This document shows positions 22,501 to 37,318 of a DNA stretch of 64,000 nt, piece by piece; position 1 is the stretch's first letter, and the number at the start of each line of letters is the position of its first letter. The DNA is from Doryteuthis pealeii (Eukaryota > Mollusca > Cephalopoda > Myopsida > Loliginidae): contig CM042157.1 of assembly GCA_023376005.1 (NCBI GenBank), positions 93,625,062 to 93,689,061 of the forward strand, written 5' to 3'. The translations under genes were made by a program, and so were the position numbers. The notes beneath the pieces were generated by a model. It did no database searches and had not been told where the DNA came from. It worked only from the letters and a program-made list of their open reading frames with translations.

Positions 22501-23549
22501 CTTTTTACACTTTCGTGTAACCTCTGAGGAGTGTGGAGTATCCCTTCATTGTCATTACTCCCAAGCCCACCCTGACTCAAAGTCCTATCCATGGGTTAAA
22601 TAGAAAAAAATGTGTTTAAAAAGATTGAGTTAAAAAAAAAATTGAATATGCATCAAGAAAGAATAAAACAAAATGTCTTTGGCATAAAATAACCCAACAA
22701 GGATTGACATGCCGTAAAACCAACCAACCAACCAACCAACAGTTAAATACTACATGTATTTGTTCTTGCTTGACCAAGGGAACCAGTGCTATTTTTCGTT
22801 TTGTTCATACATTTGTGTCACTGTAGCGATTGTCTGCCCCTGTTTGGATCGATGTGGGGTCCAGAAGAGTTATCTTCCCTTGTTCCTTGTTTCGCCGATA
22901 GGTGGCTAGAGTATTTAAGTAGTAGCCCGGGAAATTCTAACTCTCTTTCTCTCGGGCCAGCAACAACTTCACATGATTTAGGCGATTGATGCCTCTGCCC
23001 CTTAAGTTGGGGGGGCTTTACCCCCAACCAACTATCAGTAAGTGACATTCCTTCAGAAACTCTGTATCACTTCGTTATGAAGTAAGACCTACATTCTTTG
23101 TATATGTTTATGTATCTGTTATCTAGATATTACTGTACCCTTTGTCATGCGTATATGTATACCTGTCATATATGTATGTCTCTAGTGCTCACGAATTAAA
23201 GTCTATGTTTGTTATATCTTCTAACTCCTTTGTCGGATTAATTTATGTACACATATGTACCCACGTTGAAAGGTTACTTTGAACCTTCCAACTTATCATA
23301 AGAATATCTATACATCTTAGTCAAACATTTCTTAATCAACAACATATATTTCGTGTTATTTTAAAATCTTGTGCTGTTATTTACGTCAATTTCAAAAGTT
23401 TACGCATAACAAAGCAAAAAGGTTAGATTTATCGTGTTATTATAACATTTATTTTAAGACTAACGACAACAAATAAATGAATTAAAACTTAGTTCAATTC
23501 TAAAGGTTTATTTAACAACAAAACAATGACTAACAATCTAAACGTCCTT

Positions 23550-23596
<47 letters not shown>

Positions 23597-25624
23597 AGTT
23601 TGATGGGTCTACCAGTGTGATAGAGAGGGAATTTGAGGATATCTGGTATCTTCTGTTTTAGTCGATATCTGAGGTAATTTCTGATCGACTGCTCTTGGAA
23701 CTGGTTCGAATGTCTCTAACTAATATTGGCACCAAAACTTCTGGGCGAATTACGTGATGGCTATGTCCAATCATAGAAAGTTCCTCCTTCATTAAACTTC
23801 ATACATAGAAATAAACGTATTTTACGGACCCAACAAATCATTTTTTTTTAATTTCTTTTTTTTTTAAAGAAAAAGAAAAGATACTTACTTTTGGTGAAAA
23901 CAAGTACCCTGAAAATAAATAAAAGAATATTTTTACTAAACACAAGAGAAGATAACTCTGGATTAAGATGAACATATTGCTATGATTCCATTTTTCTTAT
24001 AAGATTCAGTAAAGAAAAGTGACTTAAAACACTAACACACACGCACACGTACACACATATGTACACACACAAATATGCATACAAACACACACACACACAC
24101 ACACGCACAAACTCACAAACACAAACACTCACACACACACACACACATACACACGCACAAACTCACACACGCGCACACGCACACCCAAACACAAACACTC
24201 ATACGTACACACACAAATATGCATACAAACACACACACACACACATACACGCACATGCACAAACTCACAAACGCAAACACGCACACACACACACACACAC
24301 ACAAACATGCAGGAACACAGACACGTACACAAACAAAAACACACACACACATACACACACGTGTACATACACATGCACACACACATGTACACACACACAA
24401 ATACACACATAGTGGGAGGCGCGTGGTGTACTGGTTAGAGTCGTAGGAAATGGACTCGTCGACTCGAGTTCAAATCCTGTACGAAGCCACAGTTCACGTA
24501 GCACATACCCTTGAGAAATGTATAAATCTAACTATTCTCCCAGCAGCTATGGGTAAATAGTAGGGTAGACTGGGCTCTTTAACCTTGGCTAAGAAAACAG
24601 TCTAGGAGAAGGAAAACTCTGAAATCAAACCGGGTCACTACGAAAATATGCACAGCCCTACTTAGTGATCTATTTCAATTTGAAAAAATACACACATATA
24701 TGTCTAATTATAAAAAGTAAAAAAAACATACAATGTTTTACTTTTAAGGCATTTAAAAATAAATTGAGAAAAATGCATAAAATGTTTTAAACCTGTGTTG
24801 TATATTAGTTCTAATAGAAAACAGAAGTAACGTTCGGCCATGTTTGACTTGGAATCTAACTGCCACAATACTACTGTAGCGATTTTCTTCTCTTGTGGGA
24901 TGAAGTTGAGGTATTGGAAAAGAGTTCACTTCCCTTGCCACCAGGGTTTGCCACTAGAGGGCGTACACACCCTGGCTATTTAAACACAGCCCGAGAAAAA
25001 CTAACTCTTTTTCATCTGGCATTCACAAAGATGCACTAGACATGTTGTGTCTCTGTCCATTAAGGTTTGAAGGCCATGACCCCTAACTATAGGCTTGTAC
25101 CTATGTGTGCGCGTAGCTCTTTTTACACCCTATCACTTCACTGAAGTTTATAGGGATCGGCCCCTATATTTTTACGACATGTGGAATTAACCAAATTAAA
25201 ATAATTAAGTTTTCTTAAATAACTAGATTTACAATGGTATGTCATGAGTTTAGAATTAGGTAAACAAAAGAGAATCGAATGAATATTAGTTTAGAAATAT
25301 TTTAGAAACGATAGAAACAATGGTTTAAATTCATCCGATAATTTATGTCACCAGAATTCCACAGATACCAAAATCATTCGATATTGCATCATTGCAAATC
25401 ACCTGATATTTGATGAATATTTTAGCTTAATGATCACGACAGACAATGACAAAAAGAAAATTATAAAAAGGCCCATTTAGCTGAAAGATTGGAGACACAG
25501 AGACAGTGAGGAGCTTTCGCTCTTCCTGACTCAACAGAGTTGGAGAGGATGCTCCTAACTCAACAGTGGGAACGTCCGAAAACATCAAATACGACTCAAC
25601 AGGTCCGTCTATCTTTTCGTCTCC

Positions 25625-25680
<56 letters not shown>

Positions 25681-28600
25681 CTCTCGATCAACAACAACAA
25701 CTTTCAATCACAAGTTCCAATCACAGACAAACTACTAATATGTTGACACAAGCAATCACACTAATATAAACACCATGTCACAGTTGTCACACACAACTAT
25801 ACACAGACACAATCAGACTGCAACACCACTGAAAGAACAATGAAACTATATTAATTGTATTTATGTATATAAAGTTTGTTTCCTTTATCAATTTTGTCTT
25901 CTTCTTTTGTTACCTATGGAAACTACATTTCCGTAGTCCTTATACATATGAATTGTGGGGACCCATAACTCGGATCTTCAACTCCTCAACCACACATAAA
26001 CCAAACAAACCAGGGTCCCTACAAGTTATACGCACCAGTTGCGTCTTTACAACAACTATTCTATTCAGTAAGTGGCTACTTCTATTCTCCATTTAGTAAC
26101 CACAAGATTATCTACAAAGACTCCTTTCCTTAGGACCTTCGTCCTAGCTGTTTTGTATTTGTATTTCATGTTAAATGTGCTCAGACAATAAAGTCTATAT
26201 TTGTTATATGTATCTCTTAGTTGGAAGTTGTGTATATTCACGTATGTTAGGGAGTTTTTCTGAGGCCTCCTAACATATTATAAGAAGAGGAATTAGCAAC
26301 TGAAGCTAAAACTACTGTAATGGCTAAAACTTTCATATGCTTAGGGGACAGAAAGCTAGAAATTGACGTTCCTTGTTCAGTTGTGGAAACTCCTTGTCAA
26401 TCAGGCTAGACCACGAGGAGTAAATCTCGTAGAGTTGGTCTCTCGCCACTCAGTCAGCAGAGACTGAAGAAAAAACCCTCAGTGAGGCCATATATATATA
26501 TATATATATATATACTAGCAAATATATGCACCCTCCGGGTGCAAATATTTAAGTTTTAATATAATAAAATATCATGTTAAATTAGAAAGGCTAATGAAAC
26601 TGAATAAGAATTCAGATAAAAATATTTGGAACAGAGGGGGTATGATTGAAAAATAGAACAACTTTGAAACTAACTCTTCCATCATTTTCCCTTACTCCCA
26701 TCTTTCATTGGTAAATTTTCCTAATTTAACTATTTAGTTAAAATAGGAAGTAAAGAATAATATTACAGTTATTTCTTCTTGTTAATGGATTTCTTTTAAG
26801 ATTTATCCCCGAGATTTTGGCTCATATTCATTAATATAAAACCAAACAATTAGAAATCAATAATACTAAGCATATATTTATTAAAATCAAATTTTTAAGA
26901 TCAATATGCAAATTAGCCTTTCAATTCACACTGTAAACCGCTATTTTCTTGTATATATAAATTAAATTGCATGTTATTAGTATGTAGATATGGTCAACAG
27001 TATTAATGATATAAAACAATTTTATTAATAATTGAGGTTTAAATAAATAAAATAATGGAGAATGTGATGTAAATAACAAAGGGAATTGTGACTTGAATGG
27101 TAATATAGTTTCGGTTACAGACATACAAACCCACAATCTCCATTATAATAAGATATATATGAGAGTGAGTAAATAAACAATGTGTTTATTTGATATGGCT
27201 TTTTTAGCTGACAATTCTTGGAAGATATGTGCTTAATTGAAGTCATACCTAATTTTGAAAATTAATTAGTTAATAATTAATGAATTTTAGGCGGGCATAT
27301 ATGTTCAAATGTAAGGCTAAACAAATCGAGAAAATGTCAATCCCTGAATGTACATTTCGACCTATTAGGTCTCATCAGCAAGGTTATAGACATGGTAGAC
27401 TGCCCCGTGTGTGACTCGAAACCTCGACTGCCAAGCAGACAGGCGGAGATTCTAACCATTACACCAGCTGGCCATTCCCAGATTCTTCGTTAATTTTGAA
27501 CTTATTTATATTCCACTTTTTATTGACTTGCTACACGACAGTATGAGAGTAAATAAAAAAATGTGTTTATTTGATATGGCTTTTTTAGCCGACAATTTTT
27601 GGAGGATATATGCTTAATTGAAGTCATACCTAATTTTGAAATCTTTTTGGGATTACATTGTTTTTTCTATTTTCTACATAATGATTCGGTTATCATAAAA
27701 GGCGATAACAACAACATACAGTGGTTAATTAAGCAATCTATTTTTTTCAATTAACCGAAATGGTTAGTGTTAAAAGAGAACAATTATAACAAAGATAATT
27801 ATAACTGGATAGTGAAAATGCAATTACCACATCCATGATTTGAACTCGGGACGACGAGTCCATTTCCCATGACTTTAACCATTACACCACACGCTTCATA
27901 TAATATTTTTGTATATAAGGCGTGCTGTAATCGACCACTTAAACTTATAGACTAACCGCGGTCACGTGGTTTAAATCCCAGCCAATCAACAACCTGAATA
28001 CGTGGTTAGTTAACTATTTAATCGCTGATATTGACAGCCGTTCATTTGCACTTTGTTCGACATTAACGAACGGACCTGCAAGTCATTAATGAACACCAAG
28101 GAACAACCAAAAGATCATACCCAACACTGACAGATACCAAGGAGCAACCAAAGGTTTCTTCAGTAAGGATTGGGCTCTGTTTAACACAAGGAACACCAAG
28201 GAACAACCAAAGGATCATACCCAACACTGACAGATACCAAGGAGCAACCAAATGTTTCTTCAGTAAGGATTGGGCTCTGTTTAACACAAGGAACACCAAG
28301 GAACAACCAAAGGATCATACCCAACACTGACAGATACCAAGGAGCAACCAAATGTTTCTTCAGTAAGGATTGGGCTCTGTTTAACACAAGGAACACCAAG
28401 GAACAACCAAAGGATCATACCCAACACTGACAGATACCAAGGAGCAACCAAACGTTTCTTCAGTAAGGATCGCGCTCTGTTTAACCCAAGGGATCTCCAC
28501 TGGATAGTGCTCTTGCTTGAAATCCTAAGGATGACCACAAAATTCATAACAGTGTTCAAGTGACATGGTGGGGATGTCAGTAAATAACTTCTACCTACTT

Positions 28601-31083
28601 GACCACTTCTGAAGTATTTCGTTTATATTGGACAATAGCTTGAAGCCATTTTATGTAAACAGTGTCAGTCTTTGACGCTTAGGATATGAAATGTTGATAC
28701 CGAGAGTGTGGTCCAATTGGATCAATAGATGACATCAACAAATGGAAATGAAAAAGTCAGTGAAATTCCAGCTGAATCATAAGAACTAAGAAGAATTACC
28801 TTGTGGCTGTTTGATAAAAAGGTCACAATAATACTAAATTCATAATAAACATCTGTTTTGAATCATAATCCACTAGACCTAATAAAATTCTGATATCTTT
28901 GGTATAGAGGAAAATGACATGATGATGAAGATGATGAGGATGATGATGATGATGATATCACGTGACTGAGGAGGCGCGTGGTGTAATTTTGTTCTATAAA
29001 AGTTTGGCTCAAGGTCTGGGTTTCAGGAGTTCTCACAAAGCGTTGTGAATTCCAGCGAAGAAGAAAATTCGACCCTGAGATGCCAAGAACCGACATCACA
29101 GACGTATCTTCAAAGTGAGGACACACCACAGTTCTAGGGATGAAGAATTGTCGTGACCCATTTTTGTTTTTTTGTATAAATCGGAATTGATTATGAGGAT
29201 TATAATTGTGTACAAAAGGTGGAAACGCCCTTTGTGTAATGGTTATCGTCGCATGAAATGGACACGGCGACACGAGTTCAAGTAGGGCTCTTTAATCTTG
29301 GTATGGCAACCGGCCTAAGAGAAGGAAACCTGAATTGAAAGCTGTTAAACTCCCCTTAAAAGTTGACCTTGTGTCTCTTCCTACTCGTTCAGAGGGCTTG
29401 GTAAATATGTATGTAACATGTAAGTAAAGTATTTTTGTTGTTGGTGGGGGGGCTCTTTTTTGTGTATTCTTCGAGTCCTTGGATTGTGGCATCTGCGCAA
29501 TCCTCTTGTGTTGGTAATACTTTTTCCACCTTCCTTTCTTGATAAATATAGCCTATCGCTATCGTCTCTTATAATGGAGGCGCGTGGTCAAATGGTTAGA
29601 ATCATAGGAAATGGACTCGTCGACCCGATTTCAATTCCTGGACGAAGCTGTTTGAATTTCACATAGCGCTAATACCCTTGGGAAAGGTATGTATCTAATT
29701 CTCCCCCCAGCTATGGGTAAATATCAGGGTAGACTGGGTTCTTTAACCCTGGCTGGGTAACCGGTCTAGGAGAAGGAAAACTCTGAATTCAAACCTGTAA
29801 AACTCCGCTTATGAAATTGACCTTGTGTCACATCCTGCTCGTGCGGAGGGGTTGGTAAATATATATAATGGGTTCAGACTAGGTATTTATTCCCTTGATG
29901 AGATTATTATTATTATCCTTTGATTTTCTTTACGTGTTGTATTACTACTAATCTGGATCGGGTCGTCTATTCTTTTTATGGATCTGGGCATCTAGGCTCT
30001 CTGTTCTTCTGATCTTCCTTCTTAAGATATCTCATCTTTGTGTTCGCTGCTGTTTTTTGTAACGAACACAAGACTTCATATGTTTTTTAGACCTCTTTAT
30101 TTAACAATTTGGAACAACATGTGTTAAAAAATGGAATTTAGAGGCAGACACCCTTTTGCATCCGTTCCATTCTGTCACCCAGACCAAACTGGTTTTATAA
30201 CTATCTTTCTATTCTTACGCTTAGCTCCGGCCAACTAGAGACCTACTACAAGGTTAGTAAAAGGTTACGTCCTGTCAATTACCTATATGGTTTTTTCCTT
30301 GATTCAGAAATATCGTTATTTTTAATTTCTACACTACCGTACATAATGTATAGGTGACTTATCAGTTATGTAGCAGTGTGGTCCACAAAGTGAGGACACG
30401 GCTTGATGGTAATCACTACAGTTCTAAAGATTAATAATTGTTGAGGTTCTCTGGAGTTAGAGATTTCTCTTTTTCACTCATTTAAAAAAGAATTTATTAT
30501 AGTTATGACAATTTATTACGCACACATGAACTCTTCCAACTATAAATAGCAGCAGGTTCTGCTCTTAAGCAAGAGTCAATATTTCAGCTGACAGTTGACC
30601 TCGCGAGTAACCTTCTCATTTGTATATGTTTGTACTACTATTCTTTGTTAATATATTTGTTTAACTCATTTCCTCTCCTGTGTCTAACCAGGCCACAACA
30701 ATTATGAAGATCATTATTTAGAAAAAGCAATTGTTAAAAGTAATTAGATGAAAGAAAGAAAGAATAATCTGGCCTTACCGATCAGCAATGAGGATCCGAA
30801 CAGCAAGACACCCATAATCACCAGAATAATTTGATAGTTACTGAAATTTAAAAAATGATAATTGATTAAACTAGCGAAATAAATAAATAAATAAATAAAA
30901 ATAAAACGCACTCCGGTCGATGTAAAATTAATTTTTGAAAGATATTGCCTTGGGGGGGGGTAATAAATCAAATAATTATTTTGAATATTTTACACATAAA
31001 TTTACACAAAATCGTAGGTATTTAGTTATTTGTAAACTTTTTAGTTAACTTCTTTTTACTAAAAAAATCGCGAGAGTATAAAG

Positions 31084-31125
<42 letters not shown>

Positions 31126-31759
31126 TATTATAATGGAGATTGTGGGTTTGTCTGTCTGTAACCGAAACTATATTACTATACAAGTCACAATTCCTTTCGT
31201 TATTTACATCATATTCTCCATGATTTTATTTTTATTTAAACCTCAATTATTAATAAAATTGTTTTACATTACTTACACTGTTGACCATATCTACATACTA
31301 ATAACATGCAATTGTATTTATATATACAACAAAATAGAGGTTTACAGTGTGAATGGTAAGGCTAATTTGCATATTGATCTTAAAAAATTGATTTTAATAA
31401 ATATATGCTTAGTATTGTTGATTTCTAATTGTTTGGTTTTATCTTATTGAATATGAGCAAAAATCTCTTCAATAAATCTTAAAAGAAATCCCTTAACAAG
31501 AAGAAATAACTGTAATATTATTCTTTACTTCCTATTTTAACTAAACAGTTTAATTAGGAAAATTTACCAGTGAAAGACGGGAGTAACGGAAAATGATGGA
31601 AGAGTTAGTTTCAAAGTTGTTCTATCTTTCAACCATACCCCCTCTGTTCCAAATATTCTAATCTGCATTCTTATTCAGTTTCATTAGCCTTTATAATTTA
31701 ATATATTTTATTATATTAAAACTTAAAAACTTGCACCCGAAGGGTGCATATATTTGCTA

Positions 31760-31822
<63 letters not shown>

Positions 31823-34800
31823 AAAAGTCCAGAGAAGAAATCTTCCTTACGACACAAGAGTTTTATTTAAAAAACCTGTCGCAGTTTGAGAGCTCAATGT
31901 GTGCTCTTAATGTTAGAGTCACAGAGCAAATATATAAGTAAAGAAATAACAAAAGTGTTAGAGATTTAGCATTATAGTCTATTTCAGGGAGCTTACGTGG
32001 ACCGTTTAATGCTGCATACTCAAATTCTACGTATTAAGGATTTTGAATATAAATGAAATACTCGTAGATAAACTTAAACGGTTCCAGAAGGTTTGTGACG
32101 TAGCAGTGACGTAATAGTGACAGTTTTTGTATGCCCATGTCATACCAGCTCGCCGCCATGTCATTGAGGAAGCGTTGAACCTCGTCACCATCGTTGCAAA
32201 CTCCCTATACTACTTGAGGATGTTTTTGACATCCATTCACGACTCATGGCAGTGACACGTGCGCAGGGGAAGGCACAGGCACAGGCACATGCATAAACAA
32301 ATACAACAGTGTTGCCAATAGCCGCACGAACAGGTTTCCTTGTGTCCCTAGCGCTTTGGAGACATTAAATTTTAGATTGATATTTTTTATATATTGTTGG
32401 GCCACAAATTAGAAATATCTCCCTTTTGAGTTTGTAGGCGAGGCTTCCCACGTCACGTGTTTGTTGGTCATTTCTAGCCACCCAACACGCATTATATTAT
32501 ATCATATCATATTCTATAGTAATAAATGTGTATTCGGTCCTGTGGGTTGGGCTTAGTATAAGCTGACTCTATCCTCTGCAGAGGGGTAAACCCCTCCCCC
32601 AAACAGAGGTGTCCTGGGTATGACATGAAACTGAATCTGATGGTTAGAATCTAGTTCTGGAGTTCTAAGGAGTATGGAGTATCCCTTTGACATTACTCCA
32701 AGGCCCACTCTGATCCGTAATCTATTAATAATGGAGATTCTGTCTCTATTTGTCTGTAACCGAAACTACGTCACAGCTTACGTCACATTACCCAAAATCG
32801 TCAATACATAGAATAAAGAACAATTAATATAAATAAAATAAATAAAAGCTGTTCCTTGAATACTTTCCATTGTAATAATGACAATTTGAATAAATAAACT
32901 ATATAAACCATGAAATTAATTTAAAAAAAATATTATTACTTTAAATGGAAAAATTATTTGCGAAATTTGTAATCAATGTTAAACATTATTTTTTTTTACA
33001 TTCGCCCTTTTTTTCAGTAAGAAAAAGTGAACTAAAAAGTTTACAAATAAATAAATAAACACCTACGATTTTGTTTTGAAATCTACGTGAAAAATATTCA
33101 AAATAATTATGTAATTAATAATTAATAGATGTGCTAAACATTTTAATAGAGACGGACTGAACAAAATTTCCATTTCAAATTGTTTTTTTTTAATTTTTGT
33201 TTTTTTTACTCCTTAAATAAATTAGATGATTTTACTTATTTATGATACAAATCCTCTGACATTGAATTTTTAACTCCCCACTCCAGGCAATATCTTTCAA
33301 AAATTAATTTTTACACCGCCAAAGGGCGTTTTTTTCCTAGTTCTTTTAACTAGCAAATATATATACACCCTCCTTCAAGTTTCAATGTAATAAAATATAT
33401 CAAATTAGAAAGATTAATGAAACTAAATAAGAATGCAGATAAAAAGATTTGAAACGGGGTATAATCGAAAAAAAAAATGAAACTTATTATTCCATCACTC
33501 TAGTATTTCAATGCTAAATTTTCTTGATTTAATTATTTAGTTAAAATGGGAAGTAAAGAATAAAATGACAGTAAACCGCTATTTTCTGTGTATATATGAA
33601 TACAATTGCATATTATTATTATGTAGATAAGGTCAACAGTATTAATAATGTAAAACAATTTTATTAATAATTGAGGTTTAAATAAAATCAAATCATAGAG
33701 AATGTGATGAAGTAAGGGAATTGTAGTTGTTACATAATTATTAGATTCCTAATATTTATGTACAGTAGTGTAGAAATCAAAATGGCTGTTATAAGTTGCA
33801 GCCCACGGCCTTGAAGGATTGAATGACAAGGTTTGACCTCATCGGTGGAGAAGACCCTCTTCCGGTTTAGATTAGAAAGAGATTTTTGTCAGATCGGCCA
33901 AAGCCACGACGATGGTAAGTCGTGTTATGCACGGTGCCGACTCAATCTGCGCAGGTAGTCTGGTGGGGATTTCAGAATAAAATATGGGAATTTCAAAATA
34001 AAATAAGTTAAATCGAAGTCTTGTGTTATTATCTAAAAACTATCAATGACACAGGGCTTCTGATAAAGAGAAATCCCCAATGGAAGACCAGACACACGCA
34101 GGTAGTCTGGTGGGGATTTCAGAACAAAATATGGGGATTTCAAAATAAAATAAGTTAAATCGAAGTCTTGTGTTATTATCTAAAAACTATCAATGACACA
34201 GGGCTTCTGATAAAGAGAAATCCCCAATGGAAGACCAGACACGAAGTCCCTAAGACGAAGTAAGAAAGTAAGGAAAGAGAGTATACAACATAGTTTCGAT
34301 TATAGACAAACACACAATGTCCATCCTAATGAGATATGAAAACTCATCTCATAGATTTGTATTCTAGGATCCTATAAATTGAATTTCCCGTTTCTGAAAG
34401 TCAAAATAAAGCATTTTTTCTTACCAAGTGAATGTACTATTCCCTACGAGAATGGCTCTATCGGATTCGGTGTTGATAGGATCTTCAGATTTGGATTCAG
34501 ATATGGATTTTTGCATCTCTGCTTTCTTAATATCACCTTTTATCAAATTCGTAATATCTAAAAACAGAAGTAAAACATTCAGTAATAACAGAATTTACAA
34601 ACTAGATATGTTAGTTGGTTGGTTAGTTGTATTTTTACCCCCCCCCCCCGCCCCCTCCCCACCGATACATTGTTCACCCAGTTGAGCATGGTGTGGGGGG
34701 TGTAGAAGATAAACAAAAACACGTCTAACAAAATGGGCCGCTGGACCCAATTCCATTAACTGCTAATTCAACTTTCCCAGTATCACCTGGTCACGTGACC

Positions 34801-34874
34801 CTCTAAGCCAATAAGAGACCCCGTTCCAGATGAACCTAATTTCAATGCTGTTGTCATCTAAACATATATAAAGG

Positions 34875-34951
<77 letters not shown>

Positions 34952-35972
34952 GGATGAAACTACGAAAATAAAACAATTAACGACAAAGTAAATATATATA
35001 CACATTAAGTATCACCAGGGCTTGGTTTTGGCACAAAAATTGTGGAGATTGGATTTATATTCGAAGATATGTAAACATTAAAATATACATAGAAATAGCA
35101 TTGAAATTCTACTTAAAAATGTTCAGCATTTGTAAATCTCAAAAGTAAACACATCAATGTACTATGGTTCCTCTACGCCTAACCAGGCGATGCTGGTAAC
35201 ATTTTTTTCATGTAAGGCTATCCAAAATTCATCAACAATATACGACATTCTTTTCATATATTTTATTTTACTCACATAAAGTTGGGCCTTTGGTCGTTGG
35301 TTTAATAACATCAGGCTCTTCAGTCTCAGATTGTGGATCTTTGCAAGTGGCTGCAGTTTTGGAGTCACCAGATTCTTTGTATCTCATTAGTAGTAAACCA
35401 CAACTAGACAGAGAAAGAACAAAACATTTAAATACCAGATACCAGTTATATCTCATTACTAACTCACGTAACATATATTGAACCCTTACTTAAGATCCTC
35501 TTCCAGGCGACGCCGGGTAGCCGCTTCTAGTACATATATAAAGGGCAGTTGTGTGTATATGTATGTCTGGAGGAAACTTCGAAAATAGAACAATTAACGA
35601 TAAAGTAAATCTATATACACATTAAATATCACCAGGGCTTGGTTTTCGCGCAAAAATAATAGATTTGATTTATATTCGTGAAGATAATTAAAAAATAAAA
35701 TTTAAATGATAACAGCATGGATTTTTTTTTTCATTTAATATTTTAGATAGTAGACATTAACATTTCTTTTCAGGGTAACTGGATCAATGCAAGGTCTATT
35801 TTTTTACATAGGGATTTAAATGGGGCATCCCACGAGGATTCAACTCACAATTCGGTAATAATGGATCTGCAGGACTAACTTAAAAATCCCCCTTCTTCCC
35901 AGTCTTTTTAGTCAGATTCTTGCCCTGATGAGCGAAACTATTAGTAGGTACATCTGACTCATTGGGATTAAC

Positions 35973-36033
<61 letters not shown>

Positions 36034-36134
36034 TTAGGCAACCGGTCTAGGAGAAGGAAAACTCTGAATTCAAACCTGTCAAACTCCGCTTAAGAAATTG
36101 ACCTTGTGTCGCATCCTGCTCGTGCGGAGGGGTT

Positions 36135-36200
<66 letters not shown>

Positions 36201-36473
36201 GCGCGTGGTGTAATGGTTAAAGTCATGGGAAATGGACTCGTCGCCCCGAGTTCAAATCCTGGACGTGCTAATTGCATTTCACTTTGCGCTAATACCCTTG
36301 GGAAAGGTATGAATCCTACTCTCCCTCCAGCTATGGGTAAATAGTAGGGCAGACTGGGCTCTTTAACCTTGGTTAGGCAACCGGTCTAGGAGAAGGAAAA
36401 CTCTGAATTCAAACCTGTCAAACTCCGCTTAAGAAATTGACCTTGTGTCGCATCCTGCTCGTGCGGAGGGGTT

Positions 36474-36554
<81 letters not shown>

Positions 36555-36834
36555 TAAGGATAAAAGAAAAGTGGACAAAAAGGAATAACTCAAAACAAAT
36601 AGATGTGGAGAGACATATATTTCGTTCCGCTTTAAGCGGTACTTCTTCAGTCAATTCTTTGCCAATTTATTAAAGCACTGTACACACACTTGTATTTATG
36701 GAAGAGGAAGTGTATGTACGGTGCTTTAATAAATTGACTGAAGAAGTACCGCTTAAAGCGGAACGAAATATATGTCTCTCCACATCTATTTGTTTTGAGT
36801 TATTCCTTTTTGTTCACTTTTCCTTTATCCTTAC

Positions 36835-36867
<33 letters not shown>

Positions 36868-37231
36868 ACATACACACACATATATATATATATATATGTG
36901 TGTGTGTGTATGTGTGGAGAAAGGTAGATAAACAGGGGATGTTATGGAAACTCGATGTTTATTGTTGACGATGCAAAGTTTCGGTTTATTAGACCTTCTT
37001 CAGGACTTAGATATAGTTCTTGATTCAATGATGGACATTCTCAAAATGGTGAAAACAGTAGGTTGTCAGTAGGGGGAGGGGTGGTTGGGGGTGGGTAGTG
37101 GATTTTCTTTTGATGAAGGTTCAATGTAACCGAAATGTTTAAACATAGATAATTAAATTCATCTCATTTTCGGAACACTTGTTTTTTCAAAATTTTCTTT
37201 ATATTGTCGGATTTATTTTCCATATTTACTC

Positions 37232-37318
<87 letters not shown>

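Larger units (their letters stand above)
27160..27480 (-). mobile_element. tRNA-headed hammerhead element, copy H1
   Basis: Minus-strand order: tRNA-like head (27476-27403), hammerhead (27383-27341), then a tail of about 180 bp reading CTCGATTTGTTTAGCCTTAC...AATTAGGTATGACTTC to about 27160. A second copy of the tail lies upstream at 27660-27545, so the unit may be part of a head-to-tail dimer. No protein is encoded. Confidence 0.72.

Noticed and set aside
24059..24504. His/Thr-rich and Cys/Val-rich frames on both strands
   Set aside because: Translations of a CA-rich microsatellite.
28063..28559. Repeated frames with APWYLSVLG motifs
   Set aside because: Products of the 100-bp tandem repeat; the frame changes each unit.
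28863..29273. 136-codon minus-strand frame with poly-Ser
   Set aside because: Poly-Ser comes from a GAT repeat; no splice or homology support, and it overlaps LTR-like sequence.
37000..37050. Hammerhead-like CUGAAGA...GAAA on the minus strand
   Set aside because: Stem II is short and stem I does not pair at all; at most an old relic.
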